NCBI RefSeq assembly: GCF_028200735.1
Contig: NZ_JAQKPV010000020.1
Span: forward strand, 1 to 49,782
DNA from: Streptomyces sp. ACA25
GTDB lineage: Bacteria > Actinomycetota > Actinomycetes > Streptomycetales > Streptomycetaceae
Length of the DNA: 49,782 nucleotides
Direction of reading: 5' to 3'
Within the stretch, counting starts at the first letter, position 1, and every line of letters begins with the position of its first letter. Below the pieces are notes generated by a model. That model was not told the DNA's origin and did not search any database. It was given only the letters and a program-made list of their open reading frames with translations. This document shows positions 1-11,000 of this stretch, piece by piece. Position numbers and translations under genes: made by a program.

Positions 1-323
1 AGAGCCCACCCAGCAGCCAGTTGGGCGACGCTACCCCCAAGCCCGGTCCTTCAGGGCCGGGTCAAGTTGACGCAAGCATCATCGGTGACCGGCAGACCCC
101 TGATGCCCGCGATGTGAGCCGCTGCCAAGGCAGCGCGCACGGGTACATGACCGCCTCCGGCGGTGCGGCGTCCGGTGTGCTGTCGCGAGGTTGCGGGCAC
201 ACTCTCCGGAACAGAACCGTAAGGGCCGTTCTCGCCTGCTTTTCGATGCTTGCACGAGGTCAGCGATGCTGCCCCCTCTCTGTCCCGAGCACAGAGAGGA
301 AGCCGTTCACTCAACGGACCAGT
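1..323. other. Non-coding left edge with possible IS200/IS605-type right end
   Basis: No convincing gene is seen here. A strong stem-loop at about 41-60 (CCCGGTCC, loop TTCA, GGGCCGGG, one G:T pair) is followed by TCAAGTTGAC. This resembles, from memory, the 3' end found downstream of tnpB genes in IS200/IS605/IS607-like elements, which usually carry a CCTTCAGGG hairpin and end in TTGAC or TCAA. If so, a tnpB-type gene would lie just outside the window on the left. The short open frames over this stretch do not look like proteins. Confidence 0.4.
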
Positions 324-1307
324 TCAGTCCGCTGTCCGCGTCAGCTCTCTCACCCCGGCATCGAAGCTGATCGGCGGTTCGAACGTCAGGTCGCGGCGGG
401 CGGCCTCGAGACAGAACCAGTGCGGGTGCAGGAGCTCAGCGACCAGGAAGCGGCTGAGGGCATGGGTGCGGGCGGCCCGGGCCAGGCTGAGGGCGACCTC
501 GCTGGCGGCCGCCGTGGCGTAGGAGAGGCGGGGCGGCAGGGTGTGCCAGCGAGCGCGTACGCGGGCGGCTCGGAGGAAATGGGAAGTGATCTCACGAAGA
601 GGGCGGGGGTCGTCCTGCGCGATGAAGTAGACGCGCCCGCCTATGGATGGGCACCGATGAAGACGATCAAGGGCAAGGAGGTGGGCGTGGGCGGCGGTAC
701 GGAGATGGGTGGTGTCGATGAGGTTGGTGCCGTCACCGGGCATCAGGAGGCGGCCTCCGCGGGTGGCCCGGACCAGAGCAGGCACGAAGTGCGGATCACC
801 GGGACCCCAGATGATGTGCGGGCGCAGGGAGACAGTGGCCAGCGCAGGGCTGTTGGCGGCCAGGACGAGGGCTTCAGCCTGGGCTTTGGTCCAGGGGTAG
901 GCGGCCAGATGGCGGTCGGGATACGGCAGATGCTCGTCAACACCCTCCAGGCCGCCGGGGCGGAAGACGACGCTGGCGGTCGAGGTGTGGATCAGGGTGC
1001 GCACTTTGTGGGCGCGGCACTGAGCGATGACGTTGCGGGTGCCGTCGACGTTGGTGATCCGGTAGGGGCGTAGAGGGCCGCTGACGCCGGCCAGGGCTGC
1101 GCTGTGCACCACGGCGTCGCAGCCGGTGACGGCGCGGGAGACGGCGGTAGGGTCGGCGATGTCGCCCCGGTACTGGTGGACCCCGAGCCGGGCCAGGGCA
1201 GGGCTGGGGCGGCGGCTGAGAGAACAGGTGGTGATGGCGCGGGCGACGAGTTGGCGGCAGATCTCGCGGCCGAGGAATCCGCTGCCTCCGGTGACCAGGA
1301 CCTTCAC
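324..1307 (-). CDS. oleD: OleD-like NAD(P)H-dependent 2-alkyl-3-oxoalkanoate reductase (extended SDR)
   Basis: Predicted 327-residue NAD-dependent epimerase/3-beta-hydroxysteroid dehydrogenase family protein. The N-terminus has the Rossmann motif TGGSGFLG (about residues 6-13), and a YPWTK motif near the middle gives the catalytic Tyr and Lys. OleD reduces the 2-alkyl-3-ketoacid made by OleA to the 2-alkyl-3-hydroxyacid used by OleC. The GTG start at 1305-1307 overlaps the stop of the upstream oleC-like gene as GTGA and has GGAGGA upstream, so it is preferred to the start 11 codons earlier. It is the last gene of the leftward oleA-B-C-D set. The family is clear; the exact substrate is inferred from the neighbours. 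Confidence 0.82.
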   Translation of the reverse strand: MKVLVTGGSGFLGREICRQLVARAITTCSLSRRPSPALARLGVHQYRGDIADPTAVSRAVTGCDAVVHSAALAGVSGPLRPYRITNVDGTRNVIAQCRAHKVRTLIHTSTASVVFRPGGLEGVDEHLPYPDRHLAAYPWTKAQAEALVLAANSPALATVSLRPHIIWGPGDPHFVPALVRATRGGRLLMPGDGTNLIDTTHLRTAAHAHLLALDRLHRCPSIGGRVYFIAQDDPRPLREITSHFLRAARVRARWHTLPPRLSYATAAASEVALSLARAARTHALSRFLVAELLHPHWFCLEAARRDLTFEPPISFDAGVRELTRTAD

Positions 1308-2878
1308 CGTTCGATCCTCCGTAGACGCCTGGCGGCCCATGCCGAGAGCCGGATGCGGTCGATTTTCGAGTTGTGACGGTGGTCGGTGGGAAACCGGGGA
1401 TGCACCACTATGTGCTGCACGCGATGGCCTTGAGGGTGGTGGTCAAGGGCGGCGCGCGCGGACGCCACGGTGATGTCAGGTCCGGTGTGGGACCGGGTTT
1501 CGACGCAGAGCACAGGCTGCTGCCGTCCGGCAGGGCCGATGCCGACCAGTGCGGTGCGCCGGACGCCGGGGGCGGCGTCGGCAGCCTTTTCGACGTCCTC
1601 CGTGGTCAGGCTGAAGCCGTCGCCGGTCACGAGGTCGGCCTTGCGGCCGAGATACCACAGGCGGCCTTGGCCGTCGAGGCGGCCGAGGTCGCCCGTGCGG
1701 TGCAGTAGTCCGCAGTCCGCGAAGGACTTGGCAGCTGCGTTGCTGTCCGGGCGGGCATGGTAGGCAGGGCTGACGACGGGGCCGGCGACGGCGATCTCAC
1801 CCAGTCCGGTGGGGTCGGCGTCCAGGATGCGTGCCCTGAGCCCGGCCAGGGGACGGCCCAGGCAGGTGCCGGCGTGGCCGGCGGGCGGAAGGGCCCGCAG
1901 GTCACGTGCGCTGATGACGGAGACGGGCAGGCATTCGGTGGCGCCGTAGACGCTGAGAATCTCGGCGTTGGGCTGCAGCACGTCGGCCAGGGCGTCGGCG
2001 AGACCGGGGCGCAGGGGTGCGCCGAAGGACAGGACGCGGTTGACGGAGGGCAGAGTCAGGCGGTGGCGGGCACAGTGGCGGGTGATGACTGCCAGAACGG
2101 CGGGTGAGGCGAGGATCGCGGTGGCCTGGTGTTGTTGTACGGGTGTGACAAGGTGCTCGGGTGGTGTGCGGGCCGGGGCGAGGTGGTTGATGGCCGGGGC
2201 GATGGTGGTCAGGCCGAGGAGAGGGCCGATAAGGGTGATAGGCAGGAATCCGGACAGCAGGATGTCGCCCGGCTGGGGTTTCAGGACGGTGGCCAGGGCG
2301 GTGAGTTGCCCGGCCAGGGTGGAGTAGCGGTACTCCACACCCTTGGGCCGCCCGGTGGAGCCGGAGGTAAAGGCGATCATCGCTAGGTCACCGGGCGCGG
2401 GCTCCTTGATGTCCGGGGGCGGGCCGCTTCCGTCCGGAACCGGCAGGGCCAGGCCCCGTCCGAGGAGGAGGCCTCGGCCGGGGAAGGCACGGCCGGTGAC
2501 CAGGGGGACGCGGACGTGGCCGCGACCCCAGCCCAGAATGCGGCGCCCCAGGTGGGCCAAGGGCTCGCCGATGAACACCTCGGGGGCGACCTCGTCCAAG
2601 CAGCGCCGCACGTCGGCGCGCGGCTCGCTGAGGACGGGGACGGCTCCCAGGGTATGCAGGGCGTACACGGCGGCGACGAACTCGTAGGGATCACGGGTCA
2701 TGACCACGGCCTTGTGACCGCGGCGCACGCCGGCGTCGTGCAGAGCCTCTGCAGTGCGGCGACAGCCGTCCAGCAGCTGGGCGGCGCTGACGGCCTGTGC
2801 GGAAGAGCCGCTGCAGGGGATGAGGACGGTCGCGGTGGGCTGCTGGACCAGCCGGGCGGAGATATTGAGGGAGGTCAT
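1304..2878 (-). CDS. oleC: OleC-like beta-lactone synthetase (AMP-dependent ligase superfamily)
   Basis: Predicted 524-residue adenylate-forming enzyme. The P-loop motif TSGSTGRPKG is at residues 171-180, followed by a YGATECLPVS motif typical of OleC (YGATE) and an HRTGDLG...GRKADLV hinge. OleC uses ATP to cyclise a 2-alkyl-3-hydroxyacid to a cis-beta-lactone; related enzymes act in lipstatin and nocardiolactone biosynthesis. The ATG start at 2876-2878 overlaps the oleB stop as ATGA, arguing for translational coupling. A longer open frame upstream lies inside oleB and is not needed. With an OleB homologue present, the lactone would be expected to be decarboxylated to an olefin unless that enzyme has another role. 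Confidence 0.85.
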   Translation of the reverse strand: MTSLNISARLVQQPTATVLIPCSGSSAQAVSAAQLLDGCRRTAEALHDAGVRRGHKAVVMTRDPYEFVAAVYALHTLGAVPVLSEPRADVRRCLDEVAPEVFIGEPLAHLGRRILGWGRGHVRVPLVTGRAFPGRGLLLGRGLALPVPDGSGPPPDIKEPAPGDLAMIAFTSGSTGRPKGVEYRYSTLAGQLTALATVLKPQPGDILLSGFLPITLIGPLLGLTTIAPAINHLAPARTPPEHLVTPVQQHQATAILASPAVLAVITRHCARHRLTLPSVNRVLSFGAPLRPGLADALADVLQPNAEILSVYGATECLPVSVISARDLRALPPAGHAGTCLGRPLAGLRARILDADPTGLGEIAVAGPVVSPAYHARPDSNAAAKSFADCGLLHRTGDLGRLDGQGRLWYLGRKADLVTGDGFSLTTEDVEKAADAAPGVRRTALVGIGPAGRQQPVLCVETRSHTGPDITVASARAALDHHPQGHRVQHIVVHPRFPTDHRHNSKIDRIRLSAWAARRLRRIER

Positions 2879-3822
2879 CGTGAGCCTCGCAGGAAGTCCC
2901 GGATGTGGACGGCGAGCTCGGGGGCGGCGTCCTCCATCACGAAATGGCCGGAGCCCGGGTAACGCCGAATGCGGGCGTGGGGGTATCGACGGTCCCACTC
3001 GGACAGCACGAGTGGGGTGAAGACCGGATCACGCATACCCCACCCGATGAACATTGGCAGGTTCCTCGGGTCGGGGGCGTCCTGCGAGGGCTCGAGCAGC
3101 TGCCACGCCTCGTCGGTTGCGTGCCGGGGAATGGCGCGGACGAACTCCGTGACCGCGCGACGGCCGTTCCGATGGGCGGAGGGCCACAGATGGGCGCGCC
3201 GCTCCGCGGCGCTGAGCGGGGTTGTGACTCCGGCACGCACCACGGCCCGGGCGAAGATGTTGGTGGCCTGGACGGTGGCAGCCACGGGCCGGTAGTCCCT
3301 GATCCAGCGCAGGTAGAACGGCAGCCGGTAGCCCTGGGGCCAGGGGAAGGCGATGGTGTTGAGGATGACCAGCCGCGCTACGACGCCCGGGTTGCGCAGG
3401 GCCCAGGCAATACCGAGCGGGCCGCCCCAGTCGTGCACCACGAGGGTCCAGCCACGGGCGGGAACCTGCTCCTCGTGGACGAGATGACGGTGGAGCGCCT
3501 CCAGATGGTCCAGCTGCATCTGGTAGCGGGCCGCGGGGTCGGGCGGCAGCACCTCGGGGCCCGGGGACATGCCGAGGCCGGGCAGGTCCGGGGCCAGGCA
3601 TCGGACCTGCGGGGCCAGCACGGGCAGCACCTTGCGCCAGGCATAGCTCCACGAGGGGTTGCCGTGCAGGAACAACACCGGATCGCCGGCACCGAGGTCG
3701 AGGTAGTGCTGGCCGGTGGCCGGGACGCGCCGCCAGTGCTCGGTGCCGGGATAGCCGGGCAGCAGGTGGTCCAGAAGCCGGGACCGTTGAGTGAAGGACT
3801 CGGGGGGCGTGGGTTCGCTCAT
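2875..3822 (-). CDS. oleB: OleB-like beta-lactone decarboxylase (alpha/beta-hydrolase, haloalkane dehalogenase type)
   Basis: Predicted 315-residue alpha/beta-hydrolase. The oxyanion-hole motif HGNPSWSY is at residues 53-60. The nucleophile elbow VVHDWGG carries Asp131 rather than Ser, as in haloalkane dehalogenases and OleB. A later GMRDP acid and a GSGHF histidine complete the triad. OleB converts cis-beta-lactones to cis-olefins and CO2. The gene sits between oleA- and oleC-like genes; its stop overlaps the oleC start, and the end of oleA lies beside its start. Possible starts are ATG 3822 or upstream GTGs at 3831 and 3834; ATG is chosen because GGTGGTGA precedes it. A plain haloalkane dehalogenase is the alternative, made unlikely by context. 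Confidence 0.82.
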   Translation of the reverse strand: MSEPTPPESFTQRSRLLDHLLPGYPGTEHWRRVPATGQHYLDLGAGDPVLFLHGNPSWSYAWRKVLPVLAPQVRCLAPDLPGLGMSPGPEVLPPDPAARYQMQLDHLEALHRHLVHEEQVPARGWTLVVHDWGGPLGIAWALRNPGVVARLVILNTIAFPWPQGYRLPFYLRWIRDYRPVAATVQATNIFARAVVRAGVTTPLSAAERRAHLWPSAHRNGRRAVTEFVRAIPRHATDEAWQLLEPSQDAPDPRNLPMFIGWGMRDPVFTPLVLSEWDRRYPHARIRRYPGSGHFVMEDAAPELAVHIRDFLRGSR

Positions 3823-3827
3823 GGCAG

Positions 3828-4856
3828 TCACCACCGGATCAGAGCAAGGCCGAAACTCATGCCGCTGGCCACGCCGAGCATCGCCACGGTGTCCCCGGGC
3901 TCGATGCGGTCAGCCGCCTGAGCCTTGACCAGTTGCAGGGGGAGGGAGGCGGCGGCGCAGTTGCCGTGCTCGGCCACGGCGGGCATGCACCGGTCCGCAG
4001 GCAGCATGAGCTTGTCGAGCATCTCGTGGTACTGCGGCATCGCGATCTGATGGAAGGCGATGAAGGCGCTGGTGCGGACCCTTTCCAGCTCACCTCCGGC
4101 CGCCTTCAGGATGAACGGCAGGCTGTCGACCGCAGTGGTTCGCAACAGGTCACCGTTCAGGCGCAGCGTGCACAGCTCGTCGTCGAGGGAGTGCGGGTTC
4201 ATGGCCCCGCCACCGGCCACCGTGCACGCGTCCCAGGAGGTGGAGTCGGCGGCGAACCGCAGAGTCAGCACCCCCGGATCGCTGTCTCCGGCGGGACCGG
4301 TGGTGAGCACCATGGCGGCGCCGGCGTCGGAAACGGTGTAGCCGGGCATGGCCCGCATCAGGGCCTCCTGATCGGGGACACGCCAGCGGGTGACCAGGGA
4401 CCCCACTTCTCCGCAGGCGATCAGCACGGTGCGGTAGCGACGGGTGGCGATGAACGAACAGGCCACCTCCAGGGCGTTGAGGACACTGTTGCAGGCGTTC
4501 TTGACGTCGAATGCCGGACAGTCGGCCCCGATCTTGGCGGCCACGATGTGCGAGGTGGAAGGTTCGAGCATGTCCTGGGTGGTTGCGGCGAACAGCAGCA
4601 GATCCACGTCGTCGATGCCGATGCCGGCACGGTCCAGGGCTTTGCGTGAGGCTGCCACAGCGAGGTCGGAAGCACACGTGCCCTCCTCGCGCACATGGAC
4701 GCCGCGCACGCCGGTCAGGTCCTCCAGTAGCCCGGGTGGCGGTGCGTAGGCCCCCCCGGAAGAGACGATCCTGTCCCTGATGTCGGACATGGTCCGATAC
4801 CGGGGCGGGAGGTGGACGGCGGTGGCTATCAGACGAGCACGCGGAGTCTCAAGCAC
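3828..4856 (-). CDS. oleA: OleA-like thiolase (KAS III family), head-to-head acyl condensation
   Basis: Predicted 342-residue ketoacyl-synthase III-like protein with the expected Cys-His-Asn set: Cys122 in KNACNS, His269 in AFHQIAMP and Asn299 in EHGNCAAAS. OleA joins two fatty acyl thioesters by a non-decarboxylative Claisen condensation to a 2-alkyl-3-ketoacid. It is the first gene of the leftward oleABCD set and is divergent from a large iterative PKS, which is the obvious source of one or both acyl groups. The start is uncertain: GTG 4856 follows GGTGG, while a TTG at 4880 would add eight residues. A plain FabH is disfavoured by the adjacent oleB, oleC and oleD homologues. LstA/LstB-like beta-lactone enzymes are close alternatives. 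Confidence 0.82.
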   Translation of the reverse strand: MLETPRARLIATAVHLPPRYRTMSDIRDRIVSSGGAYAPPPGLLEDLTGVRGVHVREEGTCASDLAVAASRKALDRAGIGIDDVDLLLFAATTQDMLEPSTSHIVAAKIGADCPAFDVKNACNSVLNALEVACSFIATRRYRTVLIACGEVGSLVTRWRVPDQEALMRAMPGYTVSDAGAAMVLTTGPAGDSDPGVLTLRFAADSTSWDACTVAGGGAMNPHSLDDELCTLRLNGDLLRTTAVDSLPFILKAAGGELERVRTSAFIAFHQIAMPQYHEMLDKLMLPADRCMPAVAEHGNCAAASLPLQLVKAQAADRIEPGDTVAMLGVASGMSFGLALIRW

Positions 4857-5008
4857 CGAGCCACCGTAGCGACCTGACAACCGACCATCGCACGGTATGA
4901 CCGAATCATCATCCTAATGAGTGAACTACCCGGAGGTCACCTTGTGGATTTCCCCTTCGGTTCGCCTGAATGGAGCAATCCGGTGTGCTCTGAGGGGGAG
5001 TGGTGGAC
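4857..5008. promoter_or_regulatory. Divergent promoter region between oleA-like gene and PKS
   Basis: About 150 bases separate the two divergent starts, so both transcription units must begin here. The stretch around 4895-4920 is relatively AT-rich compared with its surroundings; reading leftward, TAGGAT near 4911-4916 is a possible -10. The PKS ribosome site GGGGGAG is at 4994-5000. No operator-like inverted repeat stands out. Confidence 0.45.
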
Positions 5009-8000
5009 ATGGGGCAGTTCCAGCAGTCGGTAGCGGTGGTGGGCGTCGGTTGCCGGCTACCGGGCGGAATCACGGACCTGGACGGGCTGTGGACGGCGCT
5101 GCAGGGCGGGCGCGACCTGGTCGGCGAGATGCCGCCCGACCGCTTCCTCAAGGACCGGTTCGTCGACCCCCATGGGCCGCGTCCCGGGCGCAGCTACACC
5201 GCCGCGGGGGGCTTCCTGACAGACGTGGCGTCCTTTGACGCCGCCTACTTCGGGATCTCGCCCAAGGAGGCCAAACACCTGGATCCGCAGCAACGACTGC
5301 TGCTGGAAATGACGGCCGAGGCGCTGGACGACGCGGCCATCCCGGCCGAGGAGCTGGCGGGGTCGAACACATGCGTGTACGTGGGTGTGTCCGATCCCTC
5401 CTACGGCGTCATCCTGGCGACGATGGAGAACCACACCAGCCCCTACACCATGCCCGGCTCCACCTTGTCCATCGGGGCGAACCGGCTGTCCTACGCCTTC
5501 GACCTGCGCGGGCCCAGCATGGTGATCGACACAGCCTGCTCATCCGCGCTCGTGGCCCTCGACCGCGCCTGCCGCACCCTGCAGGAGGGCACCAGCCGCG
5601 TCGCGCTGGCCGGCGGTGTCAACGTGCTCATCAACGCGTACTCCTTCGCCGGATTCTCCTACGCGGGGATGCTGTCGCGGCGCGGGCGGTGCGCGGCGTT
5701 CTCCGCCGACGCCGACGGCTTCGTGCGGGCCGAGGGCGGGGCGGTCCTCGTCCTCAAACGTCTGACGGACGCAGTGGCCGACGGTGACCGGGTCCACGCC
5801 GTGCTCGCAGCCACGGGCAGCAACACCGACGGCCGCACCACCGGGATGACGCTGCCCAGCTCCGAGGCACAGGAGGCCCTGCTGCGCACCATCTACCAGG
5901 AGGCCGGAATCGGCCCCGACGAGCTGGTGTACTTTGAGGCCCACGGCACCGGCACCCCGGTGGGGGACCCTGCCGAGGCCCACGCCATCGGCCGGGCCCT
6001 GGGCCAGCGCCGCAGCAGCCCGCTGCCGATCGGTTCGGTGAAATCCAACCTGGGTCACCTTGAGCCCGCCTCGGGCATGGCCGGCCTGCTCAAGGCCATC
6101 CTCGTGCTGCGCCACCGCATCGCACCGGCGTCCCTGCACGCCCTGCCCCTCAATCCGGCCATCGACTTCGACGGGCTCGGCCTGGCACCCACCGTCGAAC
6201 CGGTCCAACTGCCCTCCCGCGGCCCGGCCGCGGTAGGGGTGAACTCATTCGGCTTCGGCGGGGCCAACGCCCACACCATCGTCATCCCGCCACCCACCCC
6301 CAGCCGGCCGCAGCCGAAGACGGCACCGGAACAAGGTGACGGAGCGATGCCGGTGGTGGTCTCCGCCCGGTCTCCCCGGGCCCTGAAGCAACTGGCCGGA
6401 CGCATGGCGAACCGGCTGCGCGAAGCCGACCCCCGCGAGTACTACGACCTGGCCTACACCAGCACCGTGCGCCGCAGCGCCCACCCGCACCGCGCCGCGG
6501 TGCTGGCCACCGATCCCCAGCAGGCGGCCGAGGAACTGGACCGGTTGTTCGCGGGCGAACCCGCCCGCGGCGCAGTCACGCACAAGAACGAGCGGGGCGC
6601 GGTGGCGTTCGTCTACTCCGGCAACGGTTCCCAGTGGCCCGGAATGGCCGCCGACCTCCTCGCGAGCGAGCCGGTCTTCCACAGCGCGGTCGAGGCCGCC
6701 GACGCGGCGCTGACCCCGCTCCTGGGCTGGTCGGTGGCCATGGAGCTCGAGCAGCCCGCCCCGGAGCGGTGGCGGCGTGCCGAAACCGCCCAACCGGCCC
6801 TGTTCACCGTGCAGGTGGGCCTGACCGCGTTATTGGCCTCTCACGGGCTGCGTCCCAGAACGGTGCTGGGGCACAGCGTCGGCGAGGTCGCCGCCGCACA
6901 CGCGGCCGGTGCACTGACCCTGGAGCAGGCGGCGCTGGTGATCGCCGAACGCAGCCGCACCCAGGAAGTCACCGCAGGCCAGGGCCGCATGGCAGCGGTC
7001 GGACTGCCCGAACAGGACGCCCGCCAAGCACTGCTCCGCTACAAGGGCGCGCTGGAGATCGCCGGGATCAACAGCGACCGGGACGTGACCGTGGCCGGGG
7101 CCGCGGACGCGCTGACCGCCCTGGGCGCCGAACTGGAATCCCGAGGAGTCTTCTTTCGCGAACTGGACCTGGACTACGCTTTTCACAGCCGCGCCATGAA
7201 CATCGTCCAGGAACCCCTGCGCGCCGCGCTCGCCGGCCTGCGCCCCACCGCGGGGCGGTTGCCGTTCGTCTCCACCGTCACCGGCGCCCCGCTGATCGGT
7301 GAGAAACTCGACGCCGACTACTGGTGGCGCAACGTGCGCGAACCGGTCCGCTTCGCCCAAGCCCTTGGCCATATGGCAGCCAAGGGCGTCGACATTCTGG
7401 TAGAAATCGGACCCCACCCCGTACTGCGCCCCTACTTGCGCCGTACGGAGGCCACCTGCATTCCCACCCTGCACCGGAACGGGGACGGTCCCCGGGAAGC
7501 GGCGACCGCGGTTGCGTCCCTGCTCGCCGCGTGCGCCGAGAGAAACGAGCAGGCTCACTTTCCCCGTCCGGGCCGTGTCGTGGACCTACCCGCCTACCCC
7601 TGGCAGCACGAGCGGCACTGGCACGGCACCCCGCAGGACCTGGTCATGCGCACCAGTGGCAGCGGCCTGGTGGAGCACCCCCTGCTGGGCGAGCGACTGC
7701 CCGCCCCTCACCCGCTGTGGCACGGGGCGGTCGAACCCCAACTGGTGCCGTGGCTGGGCGACCACCGCATCGGCGGGAGCGTGTTGATGCCCGCAGCCGC
7801 CTACGTGGACATGGCCCTGGCCGCAGGCAAGAGCGCACTGGACCGCCCGGTGGAAGTCCGGTATCTGGAAATCTCCCGTGCCCTCGCCCTGCCCTGGCCC
7901 GACCCCGGCCCCATCGCGCTGCAGACCGCCGTCACCCCGGCCGACGGCGCGCTGACCATCAGCACCCGCGAAGAGCACGGCGGCGACTGCCTGCCGGTCG

Positions 8001-11000
8001 TACGCGCCCAGCTCCGCACCCTGCTCGGAAGCGCCCCCGCCCCGCTGGACACCACCGCGATCAGCGCGCGCTGCTCGCACACCGTCAGCGGTCCGGACTA
8101 CTACCAGCAATGCCACCGCCTCGGCCTCGAATGCGGCCCGGCCTTCCAGCTCCTGCACACCCTGCATGTGGGCGAGGGCGAGCTGCTGGCCACCTACCGG
8201 CTCCAGCACCCCGCCGACGACCACACGGTCCACCCGGTACTCCTGGACGCACCACTGCAGGCCACCATCGCGCTGGCCGACGAGCAGACCCCCCGTGAAG
8301 CAGCCGGTTACCTGCCGTCCGTGTTCGGCTCCGTACGCGTGTGGCGCACCCCCGCGCCCAGCGGCGTGGTGTACCTGCGCCGCCGCAGCCGCAGCACGAA
8401 CGAGATCTGCTGGGACATCACCTACGCGGACACCGACGGCACCGTCACCGCCGAGATCGACGGCTGCCGTACCCGGCGCGCCCACCTGTCCGACCGCCCC
8501 CCACTGACCGTCCAGCGCACCGTCCTGCGCGCCGCTCCACATCCCGCCCTCCCGCCCCCGCCCTCCCCACTGCCCGCTCCCGCCGAGGTGACGGCCGCCG
8601 CACAGGCCACACTCGCCGCCGCACGCTCGGCCCTGGACGGCTGCGGCCACGACCGGTTCACCGCCGCTGCCGAAGCAGCCGTCGCCCACTGCTGGGCCGC
8701 AGCGTTGCGCAGCCTGCTCGCAGCCCCCGCCACCCCCTTCCGTACCGCCGACCTGGAGGCTGGTGGCCTCCAGCCCAAACACCGAAGGCTGGTGCGCCTG
8801 ATGCTGCCCCTGCTGGTCCGGCACAGCCTGATCAGGGCCGCTGGGGACCGGTGGCAGCTGACCGACACCGCGCTGCTCCCCGACGCGCTGCTGCGGAGCC
8901 TGGTGGAAGACCATCCAGCCTTCGGCCCCGACACGCTCCTGCTCAACCGGCACCTGCGGCACCTTCCCGAGATGCTGCGCGGCACCACCGACCCGCGCGA
9001 CCTGCTGCTTGCCGGGGAGAGCTTCGCCGAACAGCGCCAGGAGACCGCCCCGGCCCACCGCTTCACCCAGCGCGCGGTGCAGGCCCTGCTCGCCCGGATC
9101 GTGCACTGCTGGCCTTCCGACCGCCCCCTGCGCGTCCTGGAGGTGGGCGCGACCACCACGGCCCTGACAGCCGCCGTCCTGCCGCTGCTGCCGGCCGACC
9201 GCACCCGCTACACGTGTACGGCCGCTTCCCAAGCAGCCTTCGCCCGAGCCCGACACCGCTTCGCGTTGCTCGACTTCGTCGACTACCGCCCCCTGGACCT
9301 GGATGCGGACCCGGCCGCACAAGGCCTGCCGGAAGCCTGCTTCGACCTGATCGTGGCCGGTGACGCCCTGCACGCCGTCACCGACCTGGCCGCTGCCCTG
9401 GGCCGTCTGCGCGCCCTGCTGGTCCCCGGCGGCCACCTACTGGCCACCGAGCCGCACAACGCCCCGGTGGAAGGACTGCTGCGGGGTGGTTTGGAGTCCT
9501 TCTGGGAGCGCAGCGACCGTACGCTGCGGCCCGCCACCCGTCTGCTGCCCGCAGACCGGTGGAAGCCGCTACTGGAGCGGTACGGCTTCACCGGCACCGT
9601 GCAGATCGGCCCCCGGGAACGATCGGTGCTGTTGACCTCCGCCGACCGCCGCCCGGTGGACGAGCCCGCCTTGCCGGCACCGCCTGCCGACACCACCTGG
9701 CTCATCGCCACCGAAGCCGCCACCGAGACATCGACCGCACAGGCACTGTCGGCCCTGCTGGGTCCGTGCACGGTCATGCTCGCGCCCACCGACACCGCCA
9801 CCTGGGCCGCCGCCCTGCCCGACCATGGTGAGGTGCGGATCGTCCTGCTGCTGGCCGAAACCCGCCCGCCCCAGGTCGGCACTCGAACCATCCGTCGCGC
9901 CGCAGTGCTACGGGCCCTGGCCACCGCCAGTGAGGCGCTCCGGGCAGGCATCCGCCCGCAGGTGTGGCTGGTCACCCGTCCCACCGGCCTGTTCCCCGCT
10001 CCCGAGCGCCCCGCACACCCCGAGGACGCGGCCATCTGGGCCGCTGCCCGTACTCTGTCCAACGAGCGGCCCGACCTGTGCGTGCGGCGCGTCTCCTTCG
10101 ACCGCACCGGTGACGTTGCCGCCGACGCCTGGCGACTGGCCGCCGAACTGCTCGCTCCGGCGAACACCACGGAGCACGGCGGAGAAAGGGGGAAAGAGGA
10201 CGAGATCGTACTCACCCGCCGAGGGCGCTTCGTGCCCCGTCAGGTCCAGTACCCGGCGGACGAGGCCCCCACCGCCCCCGCCACCACGCCCTTCATCCTG
10301 GAGGCCCGCGACCCCGGGCTGGCCCGGCGCCTGGTTTGGCGGCAGATGAGCACCCCGCAGCCCGGACCGGGCGAAGTGGCAGTCGAGATGCGGGCCGTGG
10401 CGCTGAACTACCGCGACGCGATGCGCGCCAACGGCCTGCTGCCTCCCGAAGCCGTGGAGGACAGCCCGCTCAGCCGAGGACTGGGCAACGACGGCGCCGG
10501 CGTCGTCCGCGCGGTCGGGCCGGGGGTGAGGGACATCGCAATCGGCGACCGGGTCCACGGCGTCGTACCGGCAGCTCTCGCCTCCCACGCCGTCATCCCC
10601 GCCGACGGCGCGATGAGAATCCCCGACACGATGAGCTTCGAAGAGGCCGCAACATTCCCGGTCGTTTTTCTCACGGTCCACCACACGCTGCTCACACAAG
10701 CCCATGTGGACGCCGGGGAGACAGTTCTCGTGCATGGCGGCGCCGGCGCCGTGGGCCTGGCCGTCCTGCAGTGCGCCCGCGCCCGGGGAGCCCGTGTGAT
10801 CGCCACCGCAGGCACCGAGACCAAGCGAGACCTGCTGCGCACTCTGGGCGCTGAGCACGTACTGGACTCACGCACCCTGCATTTTGCTGCGCAGGTACGC
10901 GAGCTGACCGGAGGGCATGGGGTCGACATCGTGGTCAACTCGCTCAGCGGCGAGGCCATGACCCAGAGCCTGGACCTGTTGCGGCCCAACGGCCGCTTCA

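Noticed and set aside
2905..3921. 338-codon rightward open frame over oleB
   Set aside because: Antisense to a gene with a complete catalytic triad; no recognisable content.
7586..9436. 616-codon leftward open frame inside the PKS gene
   Set aside because: Glycine/arginine/valine-rich shadow of the PKS reading frame; no ribosome site or domain.
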